In this document: positions 26,645-35,190 of the stretch, one piece after another
Layout: every line of letters begins with the position of its first letter
Position numbering within the stretch: position 1 is the stretch's first letter
NCBI RefSeq assembly: GCF_001612765.1
Contig: NZ_BDBB01000005.1
Span: 124,001-188,000 of the forward strand
Origin: Nocardia arthritidis NBRC 100137
Lineage (GTDB): Bacteria > Actinomycetota > Actinomycetes > Mycobacteriales > Mycobacteriaceae
Length of the DNA stretch: 64,000 nt
Direction: 5' to 3'
The notes under the pieces: model-generated
Told to the model about the DNA's origin: nothing
Seen by the model: only the letters and a program-made list of their open reading frames with translations
Database searches by the model: none
Translations under genes and position numbers: made by a program

Positions 26645-27074
26645 TATTCGAGCCGCCGCGGACCCAACGGAAGTCGACGACAGTAGGGTAGCCGCCTGCG
26701 GCGGAGTCGTGTGCGCCTCGCGTCGCCGAGACCGAATCCGTCAGCGTCGCGACGATGTGCCAGCCGAAGCCGGACTCGTCCGGGCTGCTGTCCGACACCG
26801 TGACGGTGGACACGCGCACCTCCACCGCGTCGTCCTCGAAGCCGAACCCGCACTCGAGCTCCGCCCCGTCCACCGCGTCCAGCACCAGCGCGCTGGCCAC
26901 CTCGTCGAGGGCCAGCCGGATATCGGTCACCTCATCGATGCCGAAATCGGCCATCAGCATGACGGTCTCGGCCAAGGCACGCAGCATCGCCAGCTGTTCG
27001 GACACCGCGGGCACCCGCACACTGATCGTGCCGGTCCGCGTCGTAGCGGGAGGAGTCCCCTCACCCTTGCTCAT
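26637..27074 (-). CDS. UsfX/RsbW-type anti-sigma factor
   Basis: 145 residues from ATG 27074. It is a reduced GHKL kinase-like protein: QLAMLRALAETVMLMADFGI, DEVTDIRLALDEVASALVLD (N box with the usual Asn lost), GFGWHIVATLTDSV. It resembles mycobacterial UsfX (SFSWHVLTALAD). Coupling to sigF fixes the role: it sequesters SigF until an anti-anti-sigma factor releases it. No anti-anti-sigma gene is adjacent. Confidence 0.85.
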   Translation of the reverse strand: MSKGEGTPPATTRTGTISVRVPAVSEQLAMLRALAETVMLMADFGIDEVTDIRLALDEVASALVLDAVDGAELECGFGFEDDAVEVRVSTVTVSDSSPDESGFGWHIVATLTDSVSATRGAHDSAAGGYPTVVDFRWVRGGSNNA

Positions 27075-27314
27075 GCACCGCTCCCAGAAAGTCGCGCCGT
27101 CCGTCGGAGCGCTCAGCCTACGCCCTCTCGTCCACTCGCTTCGATCGGCCACAGCACAACACGTGCGTCTTCGCCCGCGGCGACAGGTCACGACGGCCCG
27201 CGCCGACTCCCCACCACCGTAGACAATGCGGATGACCAGCACTTTCCCCCAGGGGGCAGCAGACTCGGGTCCGCCTCCTCGGGTTCAGTGGCTCGATCGC
27301 TCCCGCCCGGATCA

Positions 27315-27803
27315 TCAGGTTCCCGGGGCCGGCAACGGCCCTCCCCGCTTGGCCGGTAGACGACGACGTCCGTCACCGACCGCACGCACCAGATCGGTGT
27401 AGGCGATCTCCAGTTCCGCCAGCCGGGTCCAGGCCGCGTGCATGCGCTCGCCACCCGGATCGTCGTTCATCAGCAGATGGAACGCCTCTTCCGCCACGGC
27501 GGCCATCCGGTCGATCATCACGCCCAGGCTGACGTCGTGCAGCCGCACGCCCGGCGCGGCGGACGGCAGCTGCAACGTCGCCCACGTGTCGATCCGATCG
27601 ACCAACTCGGCACGGCGCCGCTCCAGCTCGGCCAGGTCTCGCGCTTGCTCACGGCGCTGCCGGTGTAGTTCGGTCAGCTCGCGTGCCCACCGGCTCACCG
27701 GGCCCTGCACGTGCTGACCGCCCAGCGCGCACAGCAAAGCGCTCGGGCTCGGCAACGCCGAACTCTCGGACAGCTTTCGTGGTCGCGCACGCTGGACCAG
27801 CAT
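27315..27803 (-). CDS. DUF4254-domain protein
   Basis: 162 residues. The heptad-like helical part reads ELTELHRQRREQARDLAELE, RRRAELVDRIDTWATLQLP; then GVRLHDVSLGVMIDRMA, WTRLAELEIAYTDLVRAVGD and a basic tail. This matches the DUF4254 family common in Nocardia. Function unknown. About 240 non-coding bases separate it from the anti-sigma gene. Confidence 0.75.
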   Translation of the reverse strand: MLVQRARPRKLSESSALPSPSALLCALGGQHVQGPVSRWARELTELHRQRREQARDLAELERRRAELVDRIDTWATLQLPSAAPGVRLHDVSLGVMIDRMAAVAEEAFHLLMNDDPGGERMHAAWTRLAELEIAYTDLVRAVGDGRRRLPAKRGGPLPAPGT

Positions 27804-27912
27804 CGGCTACCTCCTCGGCACGACCACACCGATGCCGCGGCCGGTCGTCGAAGCCTTCATCAGGACAGCGTTCATTCCGGATCGGGCATGCCCGCGCTGG
27901 GCGCATGCAAAC

Positions 27913-28338
27913 TCACAGTGGCGCAGTGAGTTCGAGATGTATGCCGTCGGGATCGGAGAACGAGAGGATCGCGATGCCGAAATCGGCCATTTCCTTGATC
28001 TCGCCGTGTTCGATGCCTGCCTCGGAGAGGCGCGCGGCCGCGGCCACCAGATGGTCCCGCGCGGGGACGGCGAAGCTGAGGTGGTCCAATCCCACACGCT
28101 CGGAATCGAATCGATCCGTCACGGCGGCCACCGGGCGCAGGCCGAGCAACATCCCGTTGGCCTGGAACACCACCCCGCCGAACAGGCGCATCGGGTCGGC
28201 GCGCACCGCCGGATCGTCCGGGCTGCCAGGCGATTCGGCGGCGATCGGGAAGCCGAGCACATCTCGGTAGAAAGCGCGGGACCGCTCGATATCGGTCACC
28301 GTCAACCGGATGTGGTGCGTTCCGGTGGTTTCGATCAT
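27913..28338 (-). CDS. VOC-superfamily (glyoxalase/dioxygenase-like) protein
   Basis: 141 residues from ATG 28338. It shows the betaalphabetabetabeta repeat: THHIRLTVTDIERSRAFYRDVLGFP, the second half LDHLSFAVPARDHLVAAAARL and FSDPDGIHLELTAP. The metal ligands His (HHIRL), His (DHLSF) and Glu (LELT) are visible. The substrate is unknown. It diverges from the GlxA-type regulator. Confidence 0.85.
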   Translation of the reverse strand: MIETTGTHHIRLTVTDIERSRAFYRDVLGFPIAAESPGSPDDPAVRADPMRLFGGVVFQANGMLLGLRPVAAVTDRFDSERVGLDHLSFAVPARDHLVAAAARLSEAGIEHGEIKEMADFGIAILSFSDPDGIHLELTAPL

Positions 28339-28443
28339 GGTCACGCGAACTCCCAAGCGTCGAGGTACTGCGGGCTCGAACGACTCCGCGGGCGAGTCGT
28401 CTCGCGATGACAGTAGGACAGAACTTCCGCCGAACGGAGTGTC

Positions 28444-29448
28444 GTGAACGACATCTTCGGTACCGTTTCCGACATGGATGTCGTCGTCTTCGTGGTGGAC
28501 GGCGTAGCCGATTTCGGATACGCCGCCTTACTGGAGACCTTCAACACCGCCAACGCCGTGCGCTCCGAACTCGCCGACCCGCCGCAGCCGTGGCGGATCC
28601 GCAGCGCATCGTTCGGCGCCACGGTGCGGTCGGGCAACGGCAACACGGTGCCGACGATCCCGCTCGACGAGCTCGGCGACGAATTCGAGCTGATGATCGT
28701 GCCCGCGGTGAACGTGCTGGAGGCCGCGGCGCTGATCGAGCTCATCTCCGCACCGGCCAGCCGTCCCGTGCTCGACCGGCTCGTCGCCGCCCGGGATCGG
28801 GGAGCTCATCTGGCCGCCGCCTGCACCGGAACGTTCTTCCTGGCCGAGGCGGGCGTGCTGGACGGTTCCGCCGCGACCACGAGCTGGTGGCTCGGCCCCA
28901 GCTTCCGGCGCCGTTATCCGCGCGTCGAACTGGACGAGGGCCGGACACTGTGCCGCGGCCAGGGTGTCACCACCGCGGGCGCGGCGCTGTCGCACATGGA
29001 TCTGGCGCTGTCGCTGATCGCCACCAGGAGCCCGGCGCTGGCCGAGCGCGCGATGCGCTATCTCGCGGTCGGCGCGGGACGACCGCAACGCGAGTTCATC
29101 GTTCCCGAGATCATCGCCAGGGGCGATTCCGTCACCGCCGCCTTCGAACGCTGGGTTCGCGAACATCTCGGCGAGAATTTCCGGATCGCCCACGCCGCCC
29201 GCGCCATCGGTGTCACCGAACGCAGCCTGCAACGGGCCACGCACGCCGAACTCGGCATGTCCCCCACGGAGTTCGTGCACGACATCCGCCTCGAACGGGC
29301 CGTGCACCTGCTGCGCACCACAGCGCTCACGGTGGACGCGGTGGCCGCCAAGGTGGGCTATCTCAACGCCGGAACCCTGCGCGGATTGTTCCGCCGCCGC
29401 CGGGGCATGTCGATCTCCGAGATCCGCATGACGCGCGTGTCGTATTGA
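28444..29448 (+). CDS. GlxA-family regulator (DJ-1/PfpI + AraC DNA-binding)
   Basis: 334 residues from GTG 28444 (ATG 28474 is an alternative). The N-terminal DJ-1/PfpI-like domain (VVVFVVDGVADFGYAALLET, LAAACTGTFFLAEAGVLDG) includes the nucleophile-elbow cysteine. The C-terminal AraC domain has two HTH motifs (AHAARAIGVTERSLQRATHA, VDAVAAKVGYLNAGTLRGLF). It probably controls itself and the divergent VOC gene. Confidence 0.88.
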   Translation: MNDIFGTVSDMDVVVFVVDGVADFGYAALLETFNTANAVRSELADPPQPWRIRSASFGATVRSGNGNTVPTIPLDELGDEFELMIVPAVNVLEAAALIELISAPASRPVLDRLVAARDRGAHLAAACTGTFFLAEAGVLDGSAATTSWWLGPSFRRRYPRVELDEGRTLCRGQGVTTAGAALSHMDLALSLIATRSPALAERAMRYLAVGAGRPQREFIVPEIIARGDSVTAAFERWVREHLGENFRIAHAARAIGVTERSLQRATHAELGMSPTEFVHDIRLERAVHLLRTTALTVDAVAAKVGYLNAGTLRGLFRRRRGMSISEIRMTRVSY

Positions 29449-29494
29449 GTCGAGCGCCCGAAGCGGCCGAGGAACCCGCGCGAGGAGAATCCCC

Positions 29495-31459
29495 GTGACC
29501 GATCAGCAGTACACGACCACATCCGACGAGGCACGATCCCCGGCGTCCGCCGCGCCGAACGCGCACGACACCGCGCGCCTGAGCGTGGTGATCGCCGCCC
29601 TGGGCGTGGTATTCGGTGACATCGGGACCAGCCCGATCTACACCATCCAGACCGTGTTCAACCCGCGCGACCCGCATCCGGTGCCCGTCACCACGGACAA
29701 CGTGTACGGCGTGGTCTCGCTGATTTTCTGGTCGGTGACCATCATCGTCACCGTCACCTACATTCTGCTGGCCCTGCGCGCCGACAACGACGGCGAGGGC
29801 GGCATCATGGCGCTGATCACGCTGCTGCGGCGGTGGGGCTCGCAACACGGGCGGCGCCAGACCGCGGTGCTGGCGGCGCTGGGCATTTTCGGCGCTTCGC
29901 TGTTCTTCGGCGACAGCATGATCACTCCGGCGATCTCGGTGCTGTCCGCGATCGAGGGGATAGAGGTCGTGGAGCCGTCGCTGCGGGAGTTCGTGGTGCC
30001 GATCACCGCGGTGATCATCGTGACCCTGTTCCTGGTGCAGCGCCGGGGCACCTCGGCGGTGGGCCGGGTGTTCGGACCCGTGATGATCGTGTGGTTCCTG
30101 ACCATCGGCGCGTGCGGGGTGGCGGGCATCGCCGCTCATCCGCAGATCCTGCGGGCCCTGTCACCGACCTACGCGCTGGGTTTCCTGTTCGGTCATTTCG
30201 GCACCGCCTTCTTCGCCTTGGCCGCGGTCGTCCTCGCGGTAACCGGAGCCGAGGCGCTGTTCGCCGACATGGGTCACTTCGGCCGCCGCTCGATCACCCG
30301 GGCCTGGCTGATCCTGGTGTTCCCGGCGTGCATTCTCAGCTATTTCGGCCAGGGCGCGTTGATCCTCGGCGATACCCGCCACGTCAGCAGCCCGTTCTTC
30401 CTGCTCATGCCCGCATGGGGCCGGCTGCCGCTGGTGCTGCTGGCCACCGCGGCGACGGTGATCGCCTCGCAGGCGGTGATCACCGGCGCGTACTCGGTGG
30501 CCTCCCAAGCCGCCCGGCTCGGCTACCTGCCCCGGCTGCGGATCGCGCACACCTCCGAGGCCACCGTCGGCCAGATCTACGTCCCGTGGATCAACTGGCT
30601 GCTGATGGTCTCGGTGCTCACCCTGGTGTTCGCCTTCCGCAGTTCGGCGGCGCTGGCCTACGCGTTCGGCATGGCGGTGACCGGCACGATCACCATCACC
30701 ACCCTGCTGTTCTTCTACATCGCCCGCCTCAGATGGCACATCCCGCTGTGGCTGCTCGCCTTGGGCGCCGTCCCCCTGGTGTCGGTGGACCTGCTGTTCG
30801 TCGCGGCGAATCTGACCAAGCTCGCGCACGGTGCGTGGCTGCCGCTGCTGATCGCGCTGACCGCGTTCACCGTCATGACCACCTGGCAGCGCGGACGCGA
30901 GATCGTCAGCGCCGAACGCGAACGGCGCGAGGGATCGCTGCGTGAATTCATCGATCACCTGCACGCCGGGGACGACCCGTCGATACGCCAGGTCCCCGGC
31001 ACGGCCGTCTTCCTCAACCGCGGCAAACGAACCGCGCCGCTGGCCATGCGGGCCAACGCCGAACACAACCATGTACGCCACGCGCACGTCGTGATCATGT
31101 CGATCGAGACCGAGCCCGTGCCCCGCGTTCCGGCCGATCAGCGGATCAGCGTCGACCCCTTGGGCTACACCGAAGACGGAATCATCCACGTCCGCGCCCG
31201 GTTCGGTTACATGGAGGCCCAGGACGTGCCCAGCGCGCTGGCGTTGCTCGACCCCAACGTCACCGAGGGGCCCCTGCAGCTGGACCAGGCGTCCTACTTC
31301 CTGTCGAAGATCGAGCTACGCGCGGGCGCCGAGCCGACGATGGCCGCATGGCGCAAGCGTCTGTTCATCGCCACCTCCTACATCACCGCCGACGCCGCCG
31401 AGCAGTTCGGCCTGCCCCGCGAACGCACCGTCATCATGGGCGCGCACATCGAGATCTGA
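29495..31459 (+). CDS. kup: Kup-type potassium uptake transporter
   Basis: 654 residues with GAGGAG before the GTG start. The signatures are GVVFGDIGTSPIYTIQTVF, the EGGIMAL motif, ALGIFGASLFFGDSMITPAI, FGRRSI and about 12 membrane helices. The C-terminal cytosolic part is VVIMSIETEPVPRVP ... YMEAQDVPSAL. Kup proteins import K+ by proton symport. Confidence 0.94.
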   Translation: MTDQQYTTTSDEARSPASAAPNAHDTARLSVVIAALGVVFGDIGTSPIYTIQTVFNPRDPHPVPVTTDNVYGVVSLIFWSVTIIVTVTYILLALRADNDGEGGIMALITLLRRWGSQHGRRQTAVLAALGIFGASLFFGDSMITPAISVLSAIEGIEVVEPSLREFVVPITAVIIVTLFLVQRRGTSAVGRVFGPVMIVWFLTIGACGVAGIAAHPQILRALSPTYALGFLFGHFGTAFFALAAVVLAVTGAEALFADMGHFGRRSITRAWLILVFPACILSYFGQGALILGDTRHVSSPFFLLMPAWGRLPLVLLATAATVIASQAVITGAYSVASQAARLGYLPRLRIAHTSEATVGQIYVPWINWLLMVSVLTLVFAFRSSAALAYAFGMAVTGTITITTLLFFYIARLRWHIPLWLLALGAVPLVSVDLLFVAANLTKLAHGAWLPLLIALTAFTVMTTWQRGREIVSAERERREGSLREFIDHLHAGDDPSIRQVPGTAVFLNRGKRTAPLAMRANAEHNHVRHAHVVIMSIETEPVPRVPADQRISVDPLGYTEDGIIHVRARFGYMEAQDVPSALALLDPNVTEGPLQLDQASYFLSKIELRAGAEPTMAAWRKRLFIATSYITADAAEQFGLPRERTVIMGAHIEI

Positions 31460-31501
31460 ACACTCCGGCCGCGGCGTCGTCTCGCAGCGGGCCTCGGATG
31501 C

Positions 31502-32707
31502 TCAGGACCGCAGCCGGCCGGTGCGCAGGAGCGCGGTGCGCAGGCCACGCCGGGGAGAGGCGTCGGCTCCGGTCGCCGCGCGGGCGTCGAACTTGCGTTC
31601 CGAGGCGGTCTCGGGCGCGTCGTCGGAGGTCGCGGTCAGCAAGCTGTCCGGGAGGGCCAGCTTGTGGATGGTACGCAGGGTGAGCAGGTACTGCCGGATC
31701 AGCGGCCCGGTGGTGTAGGGCAGATCGTATTTGTCGCATATCGCGCGCACCCGCACGGCGATCTCGGCGTACCGGTTGCTGGGCAGGTCCGGAAACAGGT
31801 GGTGCTCGATCTGGTGGCACAGATTCCCGCTCATGAACGCCAGGACCGGTCCGGCCTCGAAGTTCGCGCTGCCGAGCATCTGCCGCAGATACCATTCGGC
31901 CTTCGTCTCGTGCTCTACCACGGCCGCGGTGAATTTCTCCGCGCCGTCCGGGAAATGACCACAGAAGATCACCACATATGCCCAGAGATTGCGCAGAAGG
32001 TTGGCGGCGGTGTTCGCGGTGAGCGTGCGTCGCCAGCGCCGCCCGCTCAGCGCCGGAAACAGCACATAGTCCTTGCCCGCCTGCCGCGCGATCTTCCGGA
32101 TCAGTGCTCTGCCCTGGTCGGCCTCCTCCGCCGGCCCAGGCGCGCGGGCACGCTCGGAGGCCAAGTCATGCAGGGCGATGCCCCATTCGAACGTCATCGC
32201 CAGGAACAGATTCTGCAACGGTTGCAACAGCAGCCGCGGCCGCCACCGTTGATCGCGGGTCACCCGCATCACGCCGAAGCCGATGTCGTCGTCCATGCCG
32301 AGCACGTTGGTGTACACGTGATGGCGATAGTTGTGCGCGTAGCGCCATTGAGACGACAGACCGGCCATATCCCATTCCCAGGTCGTGGAATGAATTTCCG
32401 GGTCGTTCATCCAATCCCATTGGCCGTGGCACACGTTGTGGCCGATCTCCATGTTCTCGATGCTCTTTGCCACCGCCAGCGCCGTCGTCCCCAGCAGCCA
32501 GCCGCCTTTCGTTCGAGTACCGGCGATCACCAGCCGGGACGCGGCGTCCAGTATTCGCTGGAACGCGATCGTCCGGCGGATATAGGCGGCGTCCCGGGCT
32601 CCGCGTCGTTCGAGGATGTCCCGGCGAATCGCATCGAACTCCCGCCCCATCGCTTCGATATCCGTCTCGCTCAGATGCGCGTAAGCCGCGACCTGCGTGA
32701 TTGCCAT
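31502..32707 (-). CDS. desA3: Acyl-CoA/fatty-acid desaturase (DesA3-like)
   Basis: 401 residues from ATG 32707. Membrane desaturase with three histidine boxes: GHNVCHGQWDW, AHNYRHHVYTN and HQIEHHLFPDLP, which bind the di-iron centre. This matches mycobacterial DesA3-type stearoyl-CoA delta-9 desaturases. The usual partner oxidoreductase is not adjacent. Upstream is a decayed region with TetR-like palindromes. Confidence 0.88.
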   Translation of the reverse strand: MAITQVAAYAHLSETDIEAMGREFDAIRRDILERRGARDAAYIRRTIAFQRILDAASRLVIAGTRTKGGWLLGTTALAVAKSIENMEIGHNVCHGQWDWMNDPEIHSTTWEWDMAGLSSQWRYAHNYRHHVYTNVLGMDDDIGFGVMRVTRDQRWRPRLLLQPLQNLFLAMTFEWGIALHDLASERARAPGPAEEADQGRALIRKIARQAGKDYVLFPALSGRRWRRTLTANTAANLLRNLWAYVVIFCGHFPDGAEKFTAAVVEHETKAEWYLRQMLGSANFEAGPVLAFMSGNLCHQIEHHLFPDLPSNRYAEIAVRVRAICDKYDLPYTTGPLIRQYLLTLRTIHKLALPDSLLTATSDDAPETASERKFDARAATGADASPRRGLRTALLRTGRLRS

Positions 32708-32776
32708 TCGTCAGTACCTCGTCTCTGGTGCACTTCGCCGCGACGAGCCGATATCTCCGGACGATCGAGTTCGGAG

Positions 32777-32952
32777 TCAGTGGGTGAACGCCCGCTTCAG
32801 CTTGCGCCCGGCCAGTGCGATGGTGCCGCCGGGACGTCTGCCTCCGACGTCCGTCCTGCGACGGCTGTCTTCGTCGGTCTTGGCGCCGGCAGCGTCCGTA
32901 GACGCGAGCGGCCCGACCGAACCTGGTGCGCGATTTTGTTCTCGAGGGTCAT
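32777..32952 (-). pseudogene. Decayed CsbD-family gene with frameshift
   Basis: An ATG at 32952 opens MTLENKIAHQV, a CsbD-like N-terminus. Its frame then drifts into unrelated sequence. The other frame reads AAGAKTDEDSRRRTDVGG and AGRKLKRAFTH before the stop at 32777, which matches the second half of CsbD proteins such as the intact copy at 22862. At least one frameshift separates the two halves. Confidence 0.5.
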
Positions 32953-33059
32953 CGAAGTTCCCGCCTTCCGGATGCGCGGCGACGGACTTGTTCGATCGGC
33001 CGACAGCGGATGCGCGAACCGGTTGTCACCAGTCTACGGTCTATACCGACTCGGGTCTA

Positions 33060-33080
33060 CAACGTAGATGTACGTCGTTG
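33060..33080. promoter_or_regulatory. Palindromic operator-like site upstream of the desaturase
   Basis: ACGTA-GATG-TACGT (33062-33075) is nested in CAACG...CGTTG. On the minus strand it sits between a TTGTCA -35-like and a TGTAGA -10-like hexamer (17-base spacer). This is the geometry of a TetR-type repressor site. Confidence 0.45.
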
Positions 33081-33086
33081 ACAACA

Positions 33087-33257
33087 TCACTTCCGACCGG
33101 ACCGGAGCAGAGTGACGCTCAACCCGGCGAGCAGGATGTCGATGCCACGTTCGAGTTCGGCTTTGCCGGCGCAGGCGGCGAGCGCCTCGTCGATCTCCTC
33201 GGGACGTTCCACGATCTCTTGCGGCTCGTTCTCTTGCAGCTCACTGAAGCTGTAGAC
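33087..33257 (-). pseudogene. C-terminal remnant of a TetR-family regulator
   Basis: An open stretch of about 57 codons bounded upstream by a stop reads VERPEEIDEALAACAGKAEL, then ERGIDILLAGL, the usual end of a TetR ligand domain. No start codon or HTH is present. The intact gene probably regulated the desaturase and has been truncated. Confidence 0.5.
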
Positions 33258-33271
33258 CTACAGTGTTGACA
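33250..33271. promoter_or_regulatory. Perfect palindrome beside a TTGACA hexamer
   Basis: CTGTAGACCTACAG (33250-33263) is directly followed by TTGACA (33266-33271) and, 17 bases on, TGTACT. It looks like an orphan repressor-controlled promoter reading rightward; no gene starts cleanly after it until 33487. Confidence 0.4.
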
Positions 33272-33486
33272 TCGGGACATAATCGGCGTGTACTGGAGGA
33301 ACAACGGCATTCGAGCCCGGTCATTTCGTCGATCGCCTCCCGGAGATCACGACCGCCGCGGCCGCTTCCCAACGCGTCCGCCCGAGTCCAACCACCGGCC
33401 GTCTACGAAGCCGTCGGGCCGGCGTCCGCATCGCCCGGCATTCAGAAGCCATCACGGCCGGCGACGCTCCCGCGAGAGGACACGAC

Positions 33487-33939
33487 ATGCGACTCCACCG
33501 CATCGCTACCAGCACGACATCCGAACGGCCGCCCTACGCCCGGCATGACGTTCCACCCGACTACACCCCCCGGCTGAGGTTGAAGCCGAAAGCCCACCGC
33601 GGCGATTACATCGACGGCGCGTGGTGGCCACGCTCCGGTGACCTCATCGCCGAACTGCCCGATCTGCTCGCAGTTCTCGCAGTGCGGCTCGGCCCCATCT
33701 GGCGCGTCGTCTACGACCCCACGTGCTGGGCGGCCGCGCCCCGGCAGACCACCATCCACGGGGGTCACACCGTCCGGCTCGACTCCTATGCCTTCGAACT
33801 GTGGAACACGATGTACGTCTTCGGCCGCGACAACGACCTGATCGTGCTGCGCGTCATCCCGTCGGACACCGACGAGGACATCGCCCACACGGCCCTGATG
33901 GCCGCCGTCGCACCCGAATCCGCGAGCCTCACCGGCTGA
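33487..33939 (+). CDS. DUF5994-family protein, copy 1
   Basis: 150 residues with AGAGGA before the ATG. It contains YTPRLRLKPKAHRGDYIDGA, WWPRSGDLIAELPDLLAVLA and ITDRVGPIWRV-like LGPIWRVVYDPTCW, typical of DUF5994. A second DUF5994 gene follows 15 bases later. The family has no assigned function; it is common as tandem copies in Nocardia and mycobacteria. Confidence 0.78.
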   Translation: MRLHRIATSTTSERPPYARHDVPPDYTPRLRLKPKAHRGDYIDGAWWPRSGDLIAELPDLLAVLAVRLGPIWRVVYDPTCWAAAPRQTTIHGGHTVRLDSYAFELWNTMYVFGRDNDLIVLRVIPSDTDEDIAHTALMAAVAPESASLTG

Positions 33940-33954
33940 CCAGAGGAACAGACC

Positions 33955-34413
33955 ATGCCCAGGATCAATACCCGCCGCCCGATCACGAACCACTTCGACA
34001 TGACCGCCGGCACCGGCCCGCCCCAGCCCGGACGGCAACCCTTCCGGACTCCCACCCGCACCCCGCGGTTGCTTCTGCGCGAATCCAGAACCGGCCCCGA
34101 GCAGCTCGACGGCGGCTGGTGGCCGTGGACGGACAACCTCACCGCCGAGCTGCACGACCTGATCAGCGTCCTCACCCCCCGGCTCGGTCCCACCGAACGG
34201 GTCAGCTTCGAATGGAACGCCGTCAGCATCACCCAACGCCGCATCGACCGCCAGGACGACATCGAAGTACACGGACCCGACACCGGTCAGCCACCCGGCA
34301 TCATGCACCTGATCGGGACGAACGGCACCGAGGCGACGCTGCTCGTGATCCCTGCCGGCACGCCATCCGGTGAAGCGGAGGCTCAGCTGCGGCGGGCGGC
34401 CGGGCAATCCTGA
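33955..34413 (+). CDS. DUF5994-family protein, copy 2
   Basis: 152 residues with AGAGGAA upstream of the ATG. The core TPRLLLRESRTGPEQLDGGW, WPWTDNLTAELHDLISVL, LGPTERVSFEWNAV aligns with copy 1, with a longer proline-rich N-terminus and a divergent C-terminus. It is cotranscribed with copy 1. Confidence 0.78.
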   Translation: MPRINTRRPITNHFDMTAGTGPPQPGRQPFRTPTRTPRLLLRESRTGPEQLDGGWWPWTDNLTAELHDLISVLTPRLGPTERVSFEWNAVSITQRRIDRQDDIEVHGPDTGQPPGIMHLIGTNGTEATLLVIPAGTPSGEAEAQLRRAAGQS

Positions 34414-34499
34414 GACGCCGTGCGACGGCGCCGGCGCGCTTGGCCGCCGCCGAACGCTCCCTCTGCGACACCGAACAACCTCGATTCGATACCTGACAG

Positions 34500-34958
34500 C
34501 TATACCGCGCGCGATTGCGGAGGCGCGGAGAATCCTTCGGCGAATTGGATGAAGTTGCGCGCGACGGTCTCGCTCTCCCGTCGTACGCTGCGTTTGAGGA
34601 GGAGTCCGGGCAACAGCAGCGAGGACTGCAACTCGGTGTGATACCAGACCTGCGTTCCCGTGCGGTCCTCGGACACTTCGAACCATCCGCCGCCACCGAG
34701 GCCGACACAGCTGTCCACGACCTGCCACGACACCCGGTCATCGGTCCACTCGTATTCCAGCACCTGCAGATCGGACCTGCCGAGCAGAGTATCGGCGGTC
34801 ACATAAACCCGTTGTGGCCGACCGGATTCGCCGCGGGTCGCCACACGCGCATCCGAATACGTCGACCATTCGGGGAGCATTTCGATCGCCGCGAGGGCAT
34901 CGAAGACCCGAGCGGGTTCGACAGCGATGTCGAAATGTAAATCCGTTTTAACGCGCAT
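34500..34958 (-). CDS. SRPBCC/START-like lipid-binding protein
   Basis: 152 residues from ATG 34958 with GGAGGAG 4 bases upstream. It begins with VKTDLHFDIAVEPARVFDAL, then EMLPEWSTYSD and a beta-rich core, ending in a long C-terminal helix RESETVARNFIQFAEGF. This is the Bet v 1-like polyketide-cyclase/SRPBCC pattern. The ligand is unknown. Confidence 0.78.
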   Translation of the reverse strand: MRVKTDLHFDIAVEPARVFDALAAIEMLPEWSTYSDARVATRGESGRPQRVYVTADTLLGRSDLQVLEYEWTDDRVSWQVVDSCVGLGGGGWFEVSEDRTGTQVWYHTELQSSLLLPGLLLKRSVRRESETVARNFIQFAEGFSAPPQSRAV

Positions 34959-35190
34959 AACTCCTCCACCCCCTGTTCCAACCCGGCCGATTCTGCCCGG
35001 AGCGGTTCGCATCCGTCAACACGTTCTCGCCCTGCAATCACCGGCTATGGGCGAATGCCCATGTCAGATGCTCCCCAGGGGTGAAAATAAGCAATCAGCT
35101 ACCTATGGGCTATTTGGAGCTGGAATGGTTACCCGCGAGTATCAAAGTAGGATCCGCCGACGGCGACGGCGACGTATCCGGGAGAAATGC

